64,000 bases of DNA, taken from Tupaia tana. Lineage: Eukaryota > Chordata > Mammalia > Scandentia > Tupaiidae. The translations under genes were made by a program, and so were the position numbers. How positions within the stretch are numbered: the stretch's first letter is position 1; each line of letters begins with the position of its first letter. Shown here one piece after another: positions 23,709-34,026 of the stretch. The stretch is taken from NCBI GenBank assembly GCA_026018925.1, contig JAKSZU010000135.1, positions 1 to 64,000 of the forward strand. Direction: 5' to 3'. The notes under the pieces are model-generated. The model had not been told where the DNA came from. It did not search any database and worked only from the letters and a program-made list of their open reading frames with translations.

Positions 23709-23962
23709 GGACCAGCAGATGACATAATGATTATGCCACTGGACTCCTATGTAGTCAACTGCGATTTGAGTTTCAGATCCAGTGGCTTAAAACTCATGCT
23801 GGGTACATGTGTGTGTGTGCCCAAAATCCCAGGGGGGAGAATGGAGGAGAAGGGATCATTGCATGGCCATTCCTTCGGGGCATTGAGTGCTTGCTTTCTA
23901 TCTCTCTATCTCTCTGTTAAGCATACATGCCCTAGAGAAAAAAAATCTCTCTAACAAATTAA
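23709..23962 (+). mobile_element. tRNA-derived SINE, long type
   Basis: GACCAGCAGATGACATAATG head, GATTTGAGTTTC degraded B box, GAATGGAGGAGAAGGG body, GCCCTAGAGAAAAAAA end. Confidence 0.85.
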
Positions 23963-24209
23963 GAATTTAAAGTGTATTCCATACTATAAATTTTTAGCAC
24001 AGAAACTTTAATAAGTGAATTTATGATATCATAATATCATGTGAAAATTCTACCGGCAGTAGATTAAGCAAAAATAGTGTGGTATGTGTACTATGACTAA
24101 GCATTTCTTTATTCATATGAACACAGATATTTCAGAAAATTTGCTTCAAAAATTATTCTTCAAAAAATAATTAAGCTATGAAGAGCAATGATTTTTTTCT
24201 CGCTCTCTA

Positions 24210-24475
24210 TTTTTTTTTTGAGACCTCTGTTTTTGCTATAGGGCACGTGCACTTACCAGAAAGACATAGAGAGACAGAGGGATAGAAATTGAAAAATCAC
24301 CCCCCAGGGGGGATGGCCACTCCACAGTCCCTTCTCCTCCACTTTTCTCTTGGGATCCTGGGCACGCATGCACACGCACCTGGCGTGAGTTTAAGCCACA
24401 AGGTCTGGGACTCTAACCACGGACAGCTACATGGGAGTCCAGCAACATAGCCATTATGCCAACTGCTGGTCCCCT
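24210..24475 (-). mobile_element. tRNA-derived SINE, long type, with short duplication
   Basis: Minus-strand copy with the CCCCCCAGGGGGG palindrome. GCAATGATTT is present before the T tract (about 24185) and again after the head (24481). Confidence 0.9.
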
Positions 24476-24628
24476 GTAGGGCAATGATTTAATCAAAGGC
24501 TGTATTTTCATGAGACAGCACATGCTCAGAGTACCACAGATTGCTCAAGGTCACAAAGCCAATTAGCAACAGTCCAAGAATGGGCTTTAAATCTCCGTCC
24601 TGAGCCTGAAGTTCATGCCACCAACACG

Positions 24629-24630
<2 letters not shown>

Positions 24631-24677
<47 letters not shown>

Positions 24678-24892
24678 AGATGATTTTACCTTAGGGCACA
24701 TGTACTTGCTAGAAAAAGAAAAAGACAGAGAAAGTGAAAAATTACTCCCCAGAGGTGAATGGCCATGCCATAATACCTTCTCCTCCATTCTCACACACAC
24801 CTGGCATGAGTTTCAAGACACTGAGTCTGGGATTTGAACCGCTGTTGGTTATGTGAGTCCAGTGACATAAATGCTGGGCCATCTGCTAGCCC
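24631..24892 (-). mobile_element. tRNA-derived SINE with a 46-base A tail
   Basis: The T tract at 24631-24676 (A tail on the minus strand) is followed by the usual end, body and head. The body is shortened near TTCTCACACACACC. Confidence 0.85.
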
Positions 24893-24944
24893 TACTACTT
24901 GCTTTCTTAAAAACAATAACAACAACAACAACAACCATAAAGAG

Positions 24945-25470
24945 TCATCTATGTTTAGGCACTGGACTGCCACGGGGGGTCGATAATGGTTTGAGCCCTG
25001 GACCTGGCAGCCTGAAAATCACACCAGGCAGGGAACCAGCAGTTAGCATAATAGCTATGTCACTGGATTCCCACGTAGTCGACCGCGGTTCGCGTCTCGA
25101 ACCCGGTGGCTTACAACTCATGCCGGGTGCGTGTGCGTACGTGCCCAAGATCCCGAGAGGAGAATGGAGGAGAAGGGATTGCGGTGTGACCATCCCCCCT
25201 GGGGGGTGATTTCTCACTTTCTGTCTCTATGTCTCTCTCTCTCTGTCTGGCGAGCGCACGCGCCCTATAGCAAAAACCTCTCAAAAAAAAAAAATCACAC
25301 CAGGCACATGTTCATATCAAAATGCTGAAAAGGGAACAGAGAAGAGATTATGGCATGGCCACCCTCCTCAGGGGTGATTTCTCTCCTTCTTTCTATCCCA
25401 TGTGCTCACACGAGTGCACACTCCTTTTGGGACACCCCCTTTGGCAAAACCAAACCAAACAAAAATCAGC
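24945..25470 (+). mobile_element. older SINE split by a younger SINE
   Basis: The head half is 24945-25029 (GGTTTGAGCCCTGGACC) and the body half 25305-25470 (CACTCCTTTTGGGACACC end). The sequence AAATCACACCAGGCA is repeated at the join. Confidence 0.8.
25030..25293 (+). mobile_element. young tRNA-derived SINE nested in a SINE
   Basis: GGGAACCAGCAGTTAGCATAA head, GGTTCGCGTCTC B box, intact palindrome CCCCCCTGGGGGG, and the GCGCACGCGCCCTATAGC end. Confidence 0.95.
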
Positions 25471-25740
25471 TAGTTAGAATCTTGAATTTATATCCTAACA
25501 GTCATTTAATTTGTTCTCTTAAGCAATGTGGCTTGGATGCAGTACTTTCTATAGCTTCAGGCACCCTCTGGAGGTCTTGGAACCTACCCCCCAGATAAGA
25601 GTGGATTACTGTAACTGAATTTGTTTGATGATAGATGCTACTTCGAGATTCTAAATATTATTGCCATTTTAACCATTAATCATCAAAATAATGGCAAGAT
25701 AGGCATAAGTGAACTTCATTTTAAAAATGCAAATACTTTG

Positions 25741-25950
25741 GACCAGATGGTGACACAGCAGTAAAACTTGATGCTCTGGAGGGCTTATTTCTTTACACAG
25801 GAAGTGGCCAGTTCCCATCTAGACACCTCCATGGTACAATGGACATGGGTGTGCCTAGGATCTGGGCTGGCTAAAGCTGGGGGTGGACTGTGGTGTCAAG
25901 GCTCTCTCTCATTCAGGAAATAAATAAATAAATAAATAAAAATATTTGCT
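25741..25950 (+). mobile_element. possible old SINE with (AAAT)n tail
   Basis: GGACCAGATGGTGACACAG start, a CT-rich GGCTCTCTCTCATTC end and (AAAT)n tail. Head and body are poorly matched to the main family. Confidence 0.35.
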
Positions 25951-26441
25951 TAATTTAACTATTTCAAAACTATTGTACAACTGCCCAGCAGTACAAACAT
26001 TTTACAAAAATTCTCCAAGTAACAATTAAAGAAGTACTCATGTAAGCAAAAGATCATTTTAACTTAAAAACCGAAATTAATCTTTTTTACTGATATGAGT
26101 TTCCTTAATTAATAGAGTAGAAGGTCTTTATCTTGAATTCCTTTAAATAATAGACCTCCCTCTGTGGTTATATATTTGGAGAAAGTGTGATAAACCTGGG
26201 GTCATGCAGGAATGCTCTAATGTGCTATGAATCATGATTGCACTATGAGCAATTAACAGTCTTCCAAAGCATCTCAAAGTATACCTTCAGTTACAAGGCA
26301 ATAATATCCAATTCTAAAATCTAATTTAAATACAGCTTTTAAAAAAATTAAAAATATGTCAGTTTAGATACATTTATTGAATTTAGATATATTATTGAAT
26401 TAATAAATGGATATCTTTTCAAAATAAGACCGCGAAGAGAC

Positions 26442-26462
26442 TTTAAAAATTGTAAAATTTCT
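26442..26462. repeat. target-site duplication, left copy
   Basis: AAAAATTGTAAAATTTCT at 26445-26462 is repeated at 27402-27419. It defines the ends of the composite element. Confidence 0.9.
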
Positions 26463-27401
26463 GGGCCGGGCCTGCGTGTGGTCGCCAGGCCAGCGCGTGG
26501 CCGCCGGGCCTGCGCATGGCCCCCCGGGCCTGCGCGTGGCCGCTGGGCCGGAGCGTGGCCGCTGGGCTGGAGCGTGGCCGCCGGGCCTGAGCATGGCCGC
26601 CTGGTCTGCGCGTGGCTGCCGGGCCTGCGCCTGCACGTGGCTGCCGGCTGCAGGCAGCAAACTGAAGCTGAAAACAAGGATTAAGGACTTGCAACTACAA
26701 GCAACAGAAAGAAACTTTAGCTGTCTTAAACCAATTGAGAAATATATTGTATAGGAGGATTTTCTCTGCCTATGGAGAATGAGAAGATGATGGTTACCAG
26801 CCCTGCATTACCTCAGGGAAAAACAAGGACTACTCTACCATTCATAAGGAAGCCAGATCCCCGAGGATGACTCATGCTGCAGATCCCCACAACACCATTC
26901 CCGGTAATCACAAGATGCATGCTGTGCCGCATCAACTGATAATCATCTCTGCTTTCCAGAACCACTTTCCTGAAACTGTATTCCATGGAGACTCACCTAC
27001 AATTGCGGAACTGCACGAGACCCACCCTTAATCCAACCCTGAATAGAATCTATGCTCCCTATTGTTAAAAACTTTATGAGCTGATAATTGAAAAAAAAAA
27101 AAAAAAACTGAAAGAACTGGAAGGTATAATAGCAGGGATGGCAACTGCAGATACTAGAGACAGTATGGGAGAGGTAATGGGAATGAGTAATTGAGGGCGG
27201 AAGGGAAGGATTCAGGGAACAAACAACACACTTAATAGACACAAAAATGAAAAGTTGTCTGTTGATGATAATGTATATGGTAATATCATTGTCTTGACTA
27301 ATGTGCACTGTATTCATGCTGGGAGAGACCATGTTATACACTGTAAAGAGGTGCAATGATTAAATGTAAAAAAAAAAAGTAAACTACATTAATTATTTTT
27401 A
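26463..27401 (+). mobile_element. composite retroelement: VNTR + LTR-like + A-stretch + LINE-1 3' end
   Basis: Between the two copies of an 18-bp duplication the sequence has four blocks. The first is a GC-rich VNTR of about nine 19-20 bp units (26466-26655). The second is about 430 bp of unique sequence; its second half resembles the LTR-like block at 40530-40760 (CATCAACTGATAAT, CCTGAATAGAATCTATG, TTGTTAAAAACTTTATGA). The third is 18 A residues at 27091-27108. The fourth is a LINE-1 3'-UTR-like piece ending in an A-run at 27369-27380 and 22 further bases. No open frame is conserved. The structure points to LINE-1-driven movement in trans. The shape is analogous to primate SVA and gibbon LAVA, but the parts differ. 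Confidence 0.7.
26466..26655 (+). repeat. GC-rich VNTR, about nine 19-20 bp units
   Basis: Unit close to CTGCGCGTGGCCGCCGGGC. Lengths read by eye are 19, 19, 20, 19, 19, 19, 19, 19 and a longer last unit. It is by far the most CpG-dense patch before 62 kb. Overlapping Pro/Ala/Gly-rich frames on both strands are translations of this repeat. Confidence 0.9.
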
Positions 27402-27419
27402 AAAAATTGTAAAATTTCT
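27402..27419. repeat. target-site duplication, right copy
   Basis: AAAAATTGTAAAATTTCT, identical to 26445-26462. Confidence 0.9.
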
Positions 27420-27514
27420 CTTTTGTTTCTTTAGTAACAGAGATAATCATGACCTTCACTTAACATGTGTAAGTCAATTAAGCATATTATTTCACAAAAT
27501 TTAAAACAAACATT

Positions 27515-27650
27515 GGGTCCAGCAGGTGGTGTGGTGGTTAAGGTGCTGGACCCAATGGCCACCACAGATTTTGAGTACTAGATCTGGCTCTTGCTTTCTT
27601 ACTTTCTGTCTTTAACTCTCTGCTAGCCTGTAGCACAATTAAAAAAGAAT
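27515..27650 (+). mobile_element. tRNA-derived SINE, short type
   Basis: GGGTCCAGCAGGTGGTGTGG head, then CTTACTTTCTGTCTTTAACTC and an A-rich tail. No long body. Confidence 0.8.
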
Positions 27651-27755
27651 AATAACAAAATTAAATAACTAATTTTAGTAAAACAACAAGAAAGAAAACA
27701 CATTGTCTTGGTACTTTTAAATTAAAAGGAAAAAGGCAACATCCATATAACTAAC

Positions 27756-27981
27756 CTGGAACACGTTTTCTGTGCTGTTACTCGAAGGCCTGAAAATTGA
27801 GCTAGGAAGCACTGAAGTTTCTCTTGAAATGAGATTTCTGCTGTAAACTAAACTATTATCAGGATTTCCAACAGGAGATGACTCTAGGACTGGTCTTGTA
27901 GTAAGACTGTTGAGTAAAGATCTATTCCACTGTTTCTCCACAAGACATTTGGCCCTGACTGCTGCTAACTTCTCCTGGGTC
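27756..27981 (-). pseudogene. ANKRD26-like exon 8 of 8 seen (intact frame)
   Basis: 226 nt: one base to finish a split codon plus 75 open codons. It reads EKLAAVRAKCLVEKQWNRSL, SLTTRPVLESSPVGNPDNS, then NSTENVFQ, closely following the family's LTTRPV...NLNNSL region. The acceptor is TTCACAG and the donor GTTAGT. This is the best-preserved exon together with the fourth. Any later exons must lie below 27.7 kb or be lost; I found none. Confidence 0.85.
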
Positions 27982-29340
27982 CTGTGAACGTTGCAAAAGA
28001 CAGATGCTTAGTATTTCATTTTTCTCTAACTGGCTCCTAAATGCGTGCATTTTTTTTTTAAAAAGCTGGATAATAATGAATGAATCTTTTTAATGTTGTA
28101 GCACAGAAAATGTGTCAGAACTAAATCCTTTACACAATTATAGATTTAAAATAGATATAAACAAGCACCAGTATTTCTAGAGGGAGTTCTAACTAACAAG
28201 TAATTCAAAGTAGGGAAGAGAGAGGATATGGCTATTGATGATGCATGATTTAACAGCAGCTGCCTCTTGGAATGGCTTCATGTAGGAGATTCCTGAGTCA
28301 ATGGGAATATTCCATAGAAATAGTTGTGCTTAAAGGGTTACTATGCAATATGGTGAACATGTTAATTTGCTTGACTACAAGAGCAACTTAGCTTCATATA
28401 AACATAGCAAAACATCATGTTGTACTCCTAAATATATACAATTTTAAAAACTAAAGCTAAAAATACTTGTATTTAGTAACCCAGTTTAAAGATTAAAAAA
28501 AATCTTCTAAGACATCTGCAGACATCTCCAAGCACTTGTTCTCACTACCTTTGTACATTTCACATGTTACCTGGGAGATACTACACATTAGACACTGAGG
28601 AATAATCCAGAGCAACCCTTCTAGGGGACAATGAGAAAGCAGAGCTGGTGATCAAGAAGAACTAACATAGCCCTAAAGGCAGTAAACTCATAAGAGTACC
28701 AAGATATTCGAGGCCAGAGCCTGCCCTTTCTGCCTTCCAGAAGTCACCTCAGGCTGACCGACACACTGTTTCAACATTTTCTAAGTTATGCTTTCCTTCC
28801 TCCCTGTGGCAACCTCCCCTATTTCACAACTCTGGCTTTATGTAATTGGAGAAACTACAAAGAATAGTTGGTGTCCAGGGCCCTCCACTTACGATATCAA
28901 AAGTCATACTCGAGGAAAGTTCATTTGACAAGTACTAGGTGTGAGAGGAATAAGTTACACTAAAGCCGCTGGGTTTGAGTTGGGACCATCCAAAAATTAA
29001 CTTGTCAATATTTCTGTTTAGAGAAATTTCCTAACAGTATCACTGTCTAAATTGTAAAGCTTCAAAAATACTAAGCTGAAAGACTAATAGATCAGGCTCA
29101 CTCAATGAGAATATTAAGGGAGAAAAAAAAGAAAGCCATAGAAAATCAAAAAAGGCACAGATACATAAACTGTCCTGGACCAACATTCTAAAGGAAAGTT
29201 CATTTAATAACATCATTTTTAAAAAATATATTCTCAGTGAGCTTTCACTTTCTACTAATCTCACAAACATATCAGTAAAAAAATATCTTTAGAGGCAAAT
29301 TAAAATGCTTAATTTATTTTCTATGATTCTTATATATTTT
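27982..29340. other. intron of the ANKRD26-like locus, no feature seen
   Basis: No SINE, LINE or frame is recognised in this 1.3 kb, which is unusual for this window. Confidence 0.5.
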
Positions 29341-29348
29341 TTACGTAC

Positions 29349-29560
29349 TCTGTCAGTTTCTCGGATAATGATCTTATAATTTGTGATTTTTCTAGACAGA
29401 GTTGCTCATATTTTTCTAATTCTGTTTTACTAGAATCTCCTTGAGAAGCTCTTATTTTGAGGTGTTCAGATTCTAGATCTCTCATTCTGAGTTCCATCTG
29501 ACTTAGATGAAGCATAATTATTCGTTCTTAGCCTAAGTTTTCTTGAGATACTGCTTGTGC
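29349..29560 (-). pseudogene. ANKRD26-like exon 7 (one stop)
   Basis: 212 nt, 70 codons plus two bases of a split codon. It reads AQAVSQENLG, an in-frame TAA at codon 11, then SQMELRMRDLESEHLKIRA and SKTELEKYEQLCLEKSQII. The acceptor is TTGTTTTAG and the donor GTACGT. The split GA|G codon joins exon 8 in frame. Confidence 0.85.
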
Positions 29561-29639
29561 CTAAAACAAATTAAAATGATACATTTTTAGATTATGATAT
29601 TAATAATTGTGTATTTGTCAAAGAAAATAAGTTTTGGGT

Positions 29640-29820
29640 TTTTTTAAATAATATTTTATTATCTTAAATATATATTTTATTTCATTTTCTTTTATACATT
29701 CAATCACATTATTTAGCTTACAAAGTGAATATTCCAACATGTGAACATTCCTCCCCAGTCTAGTTGATAAAACTATAAAATGATCTTCCACAGATTATTA
29801 TACCACATTTCTTAACTGCC
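29640..29820 (-). mobile_element. LINE-1 3' end fragment
   Basis: Plus view CTTACAAAGTGAATATTCC and CCCCAGTCTAGTTGATAAA, the same block as 3421-3700 and 37950-38640. Confidence 0.6.
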
Positions 29821-29821
29821 A

Positions 29822-30033
29822 GAAAACACATGGGTTTGCCAGACAGAGACAGAGAGATAGAGAGGGTTAGAGTATCCCTGTGACAAAATCCCTTCGATTC
29901 CATTTTCCCCTTGGGATATTGATGTACAGACACATACCCAGTGTGTTTTTCAAACTACCATGTCCAGAACTCAAACCACATGGTTAGCCATGTGACATGA
30001 AGTCCCCTTAACTTCCACGTCATGTGCTGGCCC
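29822..30033 (-). mobile_element. tRNA-derived SINE, old
   Basis: Plus view GCCAGACAGAGACAGAGAG, CCATTTTCCCCTTGGGATAT, CCAGAACTCAAACCACATG and CATGTGCTGGCCC. Confidence 0.7.
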
Positions 30034-30164
30034 AAAGATAATTATTTGAAATTTCACCTATTTTCCATATGTTTAAAATTGTCCTCTGAGTCAGTAACTC
30101 AAAACTAAAGAAAACAAATACACAGGTATTCAAATTGTGACTATTGTAGAAGATTTATTTTTTT

Positions 30165-30262
30165 AGGGTAGCCCCGTAGCCTCATGGTTAAGGGAACCTG
30201 ATCCCACATGGCTTATTGCTGTTTGAGTCCCAGATACAACAGCTTGAAAAACACTCTAGGTG

Positions 30263-30301
<39 letters not shown>

Positions 30302-30350
30302 CCAAAATCCCAACAGGATGAAAAAAAGCTGGAGTAAGGATTTCTGAAGG
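30165..30350 (+). mobile_element. tRNA-derived SINE with (TG)n
   Basis: GTAGCCCCGTAGCCTCATGG head, GTTTGAGTCCCAG B box, then (TG)n at 30265-30299 and a decayed body. Confidence 0.7.
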
Positions 30351-30459
30351 GACTATGTTCCACTGTGGGCATGATAAAGAAATTGTAATTTAAGATATAC
30401 AAAGAATATTTACAATTAAAAAATAAGAAGACAAACTAAATTTTAAAATAGGCAAAATA

Positions 30460-30737
30460 GGGCCAACATGTGGCATAGTGGCTAAGGTGCTGGACTCCCA
30501 CATGGCCAATTGCTGTTTAAGTCCTGGACCTGACAGCTTGAAAATCATGCCAGGGATGTGTGCCTTTGTGCTCAAAATGCAGAAGGAGAATGGAGGAGAA
30601 GGGATTATCGTGTGGCCATCTCCTCTGAGGTGGGTGATTTCTCACTTTGCCTCTCATTGTATCTTTGTCTCTTCCTCTCTGGTGAGTGAGTACACATGCC
30701 CTATGGCAACAACCAAGAAAAAAACAAACAGGCAAAA
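30460..30737 (+). mobile_element. tRNA-derived SINE, long type
   Basis: GGGCCAACATGTGGCATAGT head, GAGAATGGAGGAGAAGGG body, GCCCTATGGCAACAACC end. Confidence 0.85.
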
Positions 30738-30744
30738 GATTTTG

Positions 30745-31560
30745 AATAGACATTCCTCCAAATAAGACACAGAAATAGCTAAAAAGTGCATGAAGTGATG
30801 TTTAGCATCATTAGTCAATAGGAAAATGCAAATCATCACCAAATTGATGCATCACTTTACACCACTAGAATGGAATCTTATTTCAATCAAACAGATGAAA
30901 ATCAAGAGTTAACAAGGATATGGAGAAATTAGGGCCCTCATACAATAAGGAAATGTAAAATGGTGCAGCCACTTTGGAAAACAGACTGGAAGCTGCACAG
31001 GAGGTTAGGCACAGAGTGTCCATAAGACCCAGCAGTTCCGCTCATAAGAGGAATAAAATCAGATGCAAACAACAAAAACTTGCACAAAGAAATGTCATAG
31101 CAGCATTATTAACCATAGCCAAAAAGTGGAAACTACCCATAGAAAGGTTTATCAAGTGCTGGATGGATACATAAAATGTAAAGCATACCCATTCAATGGG
31201 TTAGTACTTAGCAATAAGAAGAAATGAAGTACTGATACATGCTATGACAGAGATGGACCGAGAAAACATTATGCTAAATGAAAGAAAGCAGTCACAAAAG
31301 ACCACCTATTATGTGATTCAATTGGTAGAAAATATCTAGAACTGGTAAGTCTATAGAGGCAAACCAGATTGTTGGTTCCCTAGGGCTGAGCAGGGAAGGC
31401 GTAACTAATGAGAATGGCTAAAGGCCTGGGGTTTCCCTTTTAAGGTGATAAAAATGTAAAATTGATTGTAGTAGTGACTGTATAACTCTGTGAATACACT
31501 AAAGAATATATGTTAAATGAGTGAATCGCATGGAATGTCAATTATATCTCAATGAAGATG
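30745..31560 (+). mobile_element. old LINE-1 3' UTR
   Basis: ATGGAGAAATTAGGGCCCTC, AGCAGCATTATTAACCATAG and TGTCAATTATATCTCAATGA follow old LINE-1 3' ends. The frame at 30974-31174 is a chance frame in this element. Confidence 0.65.
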
Positions 31561-31876
31561 TTACTGAAAAACTGATTTGATACTGTGGATTTAAGGTCAG
31601 GTAATGGTGTACTACTTGGTTTTAGATCAGTGGCAAGATTTCAAAACATTAGCATCAAAAGAAAGCCTTTGTTATAGAAAAAATATGTATCAAAAAGCTA
31701 TCTTTAATATAAAATCATAAAATAAAAATAATCAAAAGCTATCTTCTTCACTGGTATCATTTCTATAAAATTAATAGAAAAATCTTTATTTCACTGTTCA
31801 AAAGTACTGAGAGCTTTCTATTTCCCAAAATTAAGTGATTTTGTTTTGGTCCCAAAACTGATAAAAAAAAATGTAC

Positions 31877-32006
31877 CTTATGTTTTTGCATATTAACTTG
31901 AATATCCATTTCAGATTAACTAGGTTTTAAATCTCCTTGGAGATTAATTTCTCCACTTTCATATTCATTTAATTCCTTTCTTGTTATTTCCAAGAGTTTC
32001 TTAAAT
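31877..32006 (-). pseudogene. ANKRD26-like exon 6 (one stop)
   Basis: 130 nt: one base finishing a Gly codon plus 43 codons. It reads FKKLLEITRKELNEYESGE, INLQGDLKPS, TAA, SEMDIQVNMQKHK. The acceptor is TTCCTACAG and the donor GTACAT. The family has Gln-like residues where the stop lies, so a single C-to-T change explains it. Confidence 0.85.
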
Positions 32007-32009
32007 CTG

Positions 32010-33087
32010 TAGGAATGTTCAGGATGAGCTAAGTAAAGTTTTTTTTAAGAGTAAAGATTTCATAGCTGTTTAAACTGATATTATGTTCTATTATGGAAGA
32101 AAAATAAACTACAAATTACAGTCTTCTCTCCTTCATTTCCACATAACATTGTTTGAAATCATTCTAACAAAATTTTAATCTTGGGTAAATAATACGAAAA
32201 TTTGTATAATATATTGTAAGTGGAGAACTAATACTGTTACCATATACCAAGTTCTTATAAATAAAACATTTATTTTAGTATGGTAATATTAATATAAAAC
32301 ACTCCACTATTAGACATTAGCTATAACTCAGAGATCATTATGGAATGGGAATAGTAAAACCACGCATACTTAGAAATGTTTTAGAAAGATACAAAAATAC
32401 ATTTTGGTGTACACTGACAATTGTTGAGGAGAAGAAAAGAAAGTACACACAAAAAACATCAAGGAGATTATGCAATGCAGGAGAGTCAGAGAAAAACCAT
32501 CTCTGAAGGTTGAACTCAGTGGGAAAAGGTAACAAGAAGAGGTTAAGAAGGAAATCAGGCATGAGAATGTGGAAAGACAGAAAAAACTGTCATAAGAAGA
32601 GATCTAGAGGGGCATGATGTTAACAAAATGAAAGGAATGCAAAACCATATAAAGAAAGACAATTAAATGAGAGGGAAATAATTGATTAGAATTGGCAATT
32701 AAACTGAAGTACTAGGCAAATAAATGTAAAAATATGTTTGTTTGAAGTTCCAAAGACACAGAGAGACATTACACTTAAAAAAAAGCTGGATGGTAGAAAT
32801 ATAACTGTTCATTCTATTCTTCTTTATGTAATATATATATTTTATACATTATATATATAAAATATATATATTTATAATATATATATTATATATATATATT
32901 TTCTATGTAGGATACCTATGTACAATATATACATGTTTTTGTATATACATATATATATATATGTGTGTGTGTGTGTGTATATATATACACAAGGGACCCA
33001 TGGAAAATGAGTAAATTCCCATGAATATTTTTATAACTAAAAAAAGAAAGAGGCACAATGAAAATACAAGTCAATCAATATAATTTT
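32010..33087. other. intron sequence with an AT-rich microsatellite
   Basis: No gene. A (TA)n/(TG)n tract lies at 32828-32990. A phrase near 32608 (GAGGGGCATGATGTTAAC) hints at a diverged LINE-1 3' end. Confidence 0.5.
32828..32990. repeat. (TA)n/(TG)n low-complexity tract, largely self-complementary
   Basis: Long alternations of TATATA with a short TG run at 32960-32979. Confidence 0.9.
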
Positions 33088-33348
33088 GGGGTCCAGGGGT
33101 AGTATGGTGGTTAAGACTTCTGGATCACACATGGCTGTCTGCAGGATTGGAGTCCTGGACCCAACAGCTCAGAAACTATGCCAGGTGGGAGTGCATGTGT
33201 GCCCAGAATCCTGAGAGAAGAGTGGAGGAGAAGGGGTTTGTTGCAGTGTAGCCATCTCTCCTGGGGTGTGTACTCTCTCACTTTCCCTCTCTCTGCCTCT
33301 TTCTGGCAAACACACACATTCGATAGTAAAACTTAAAAAAAAAAATTA
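33088..33348 (+). mobile_element. tRNA-derived SINE, long type
   Basis: GGGGTCCAGGGGTAGTATGG head, GATTGGAGTCCTGG B-box remnant, GAGTGGAGGAGAAGGGG body. Confidence 0.85.
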
Positions 33349-33506
33349 AGGATAAGATAGGCTTCTAGATATTAAGATATTTTAATGCTGAAGGGGAAGG
33401 ACACTGACAAAATAAGGAAAAAATTACCAGAGTAAAAATATCTTCAGAAATAAAAATTCAAGAGAGATGATGAAGAGTGCAGGTGCCATTATAAAAGCAT
33501 TATTGC

Positions 33507-33785
33507 GGGACCAGCAGTTAGCGTAATGGCTATGTCGCTGGACTCCCACGTAGTCGACCGCGGTTCGAGTCCCGGACCCGGCGGCTTAAACTCACGCCGG
33601 GCGCGTGTGCGTGCGTGCCCAAGATCCCGAGAGGAGAATGGAGGAGAAGGGATTGCGGCGTGGCCATCCCCCCTGGGGGGTGATTTCCTGCTTTCTATCT
33701 CTCTGTCTCTCTCTGTCTGTCTGGCGAGCGCACGCGCCCTATAGCAAAAACCTCTCCAAAAAAAAAAAATAAATAAAAAATAAAA
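33507..33785 (+). mobile_element. near-consensus young SINE with 16-bp duplication
   Basis: The best copy in the window. Head GGGACCAGCAGTTAGCGTAA, perfect B box GGTTCGAGTCC, GCGCGTGTGCGTGCGTGCCC, GGAGAATGGAGGAGAAGGG, palindrome ATCCCCCCTGGGGGGTGAT, end GCGCACGCGCCCTATAGC. ATAAAAGCATTATTGC flanks it (33491-33506, 33786-33801). Confidence 0.97.
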
Positions 33786-34026
33786 ATAAAAGCATTATTG
33801 CTACCATTTTCAAAACCATTAAAGAGTAAGTATAATATTTCCACATTCAAAAACAGTTTTGTATTGTACCATGAACTTCTGAAGTAAAATTTAAAATAGA
33901 ATAGCTTTTAATTATGAAAATGCTCATATACAATGAATTTGTATTTAGGTCTTAGAAGAACGAAGTAAACTCATAGTTAAATCAATTAATGAATGTTTAA
34001 AATGATCTGAAATGTTAAAATCTTAC

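Noticed and set aside
26348-26754. Several overlapping 60-110 codon Pro/Ala/Gly/Arg-rich frames on both strands
   Set aside because: They exist in multiple frames because the GC-rich VNTR has few stops. No conserved domain.
33507-33580. tRNA gene candidates at SINE heads
   Set aside because: Good A and B boxes, but no complete cloverleaf, and always followed by the SINE body. They are SINE promoters.
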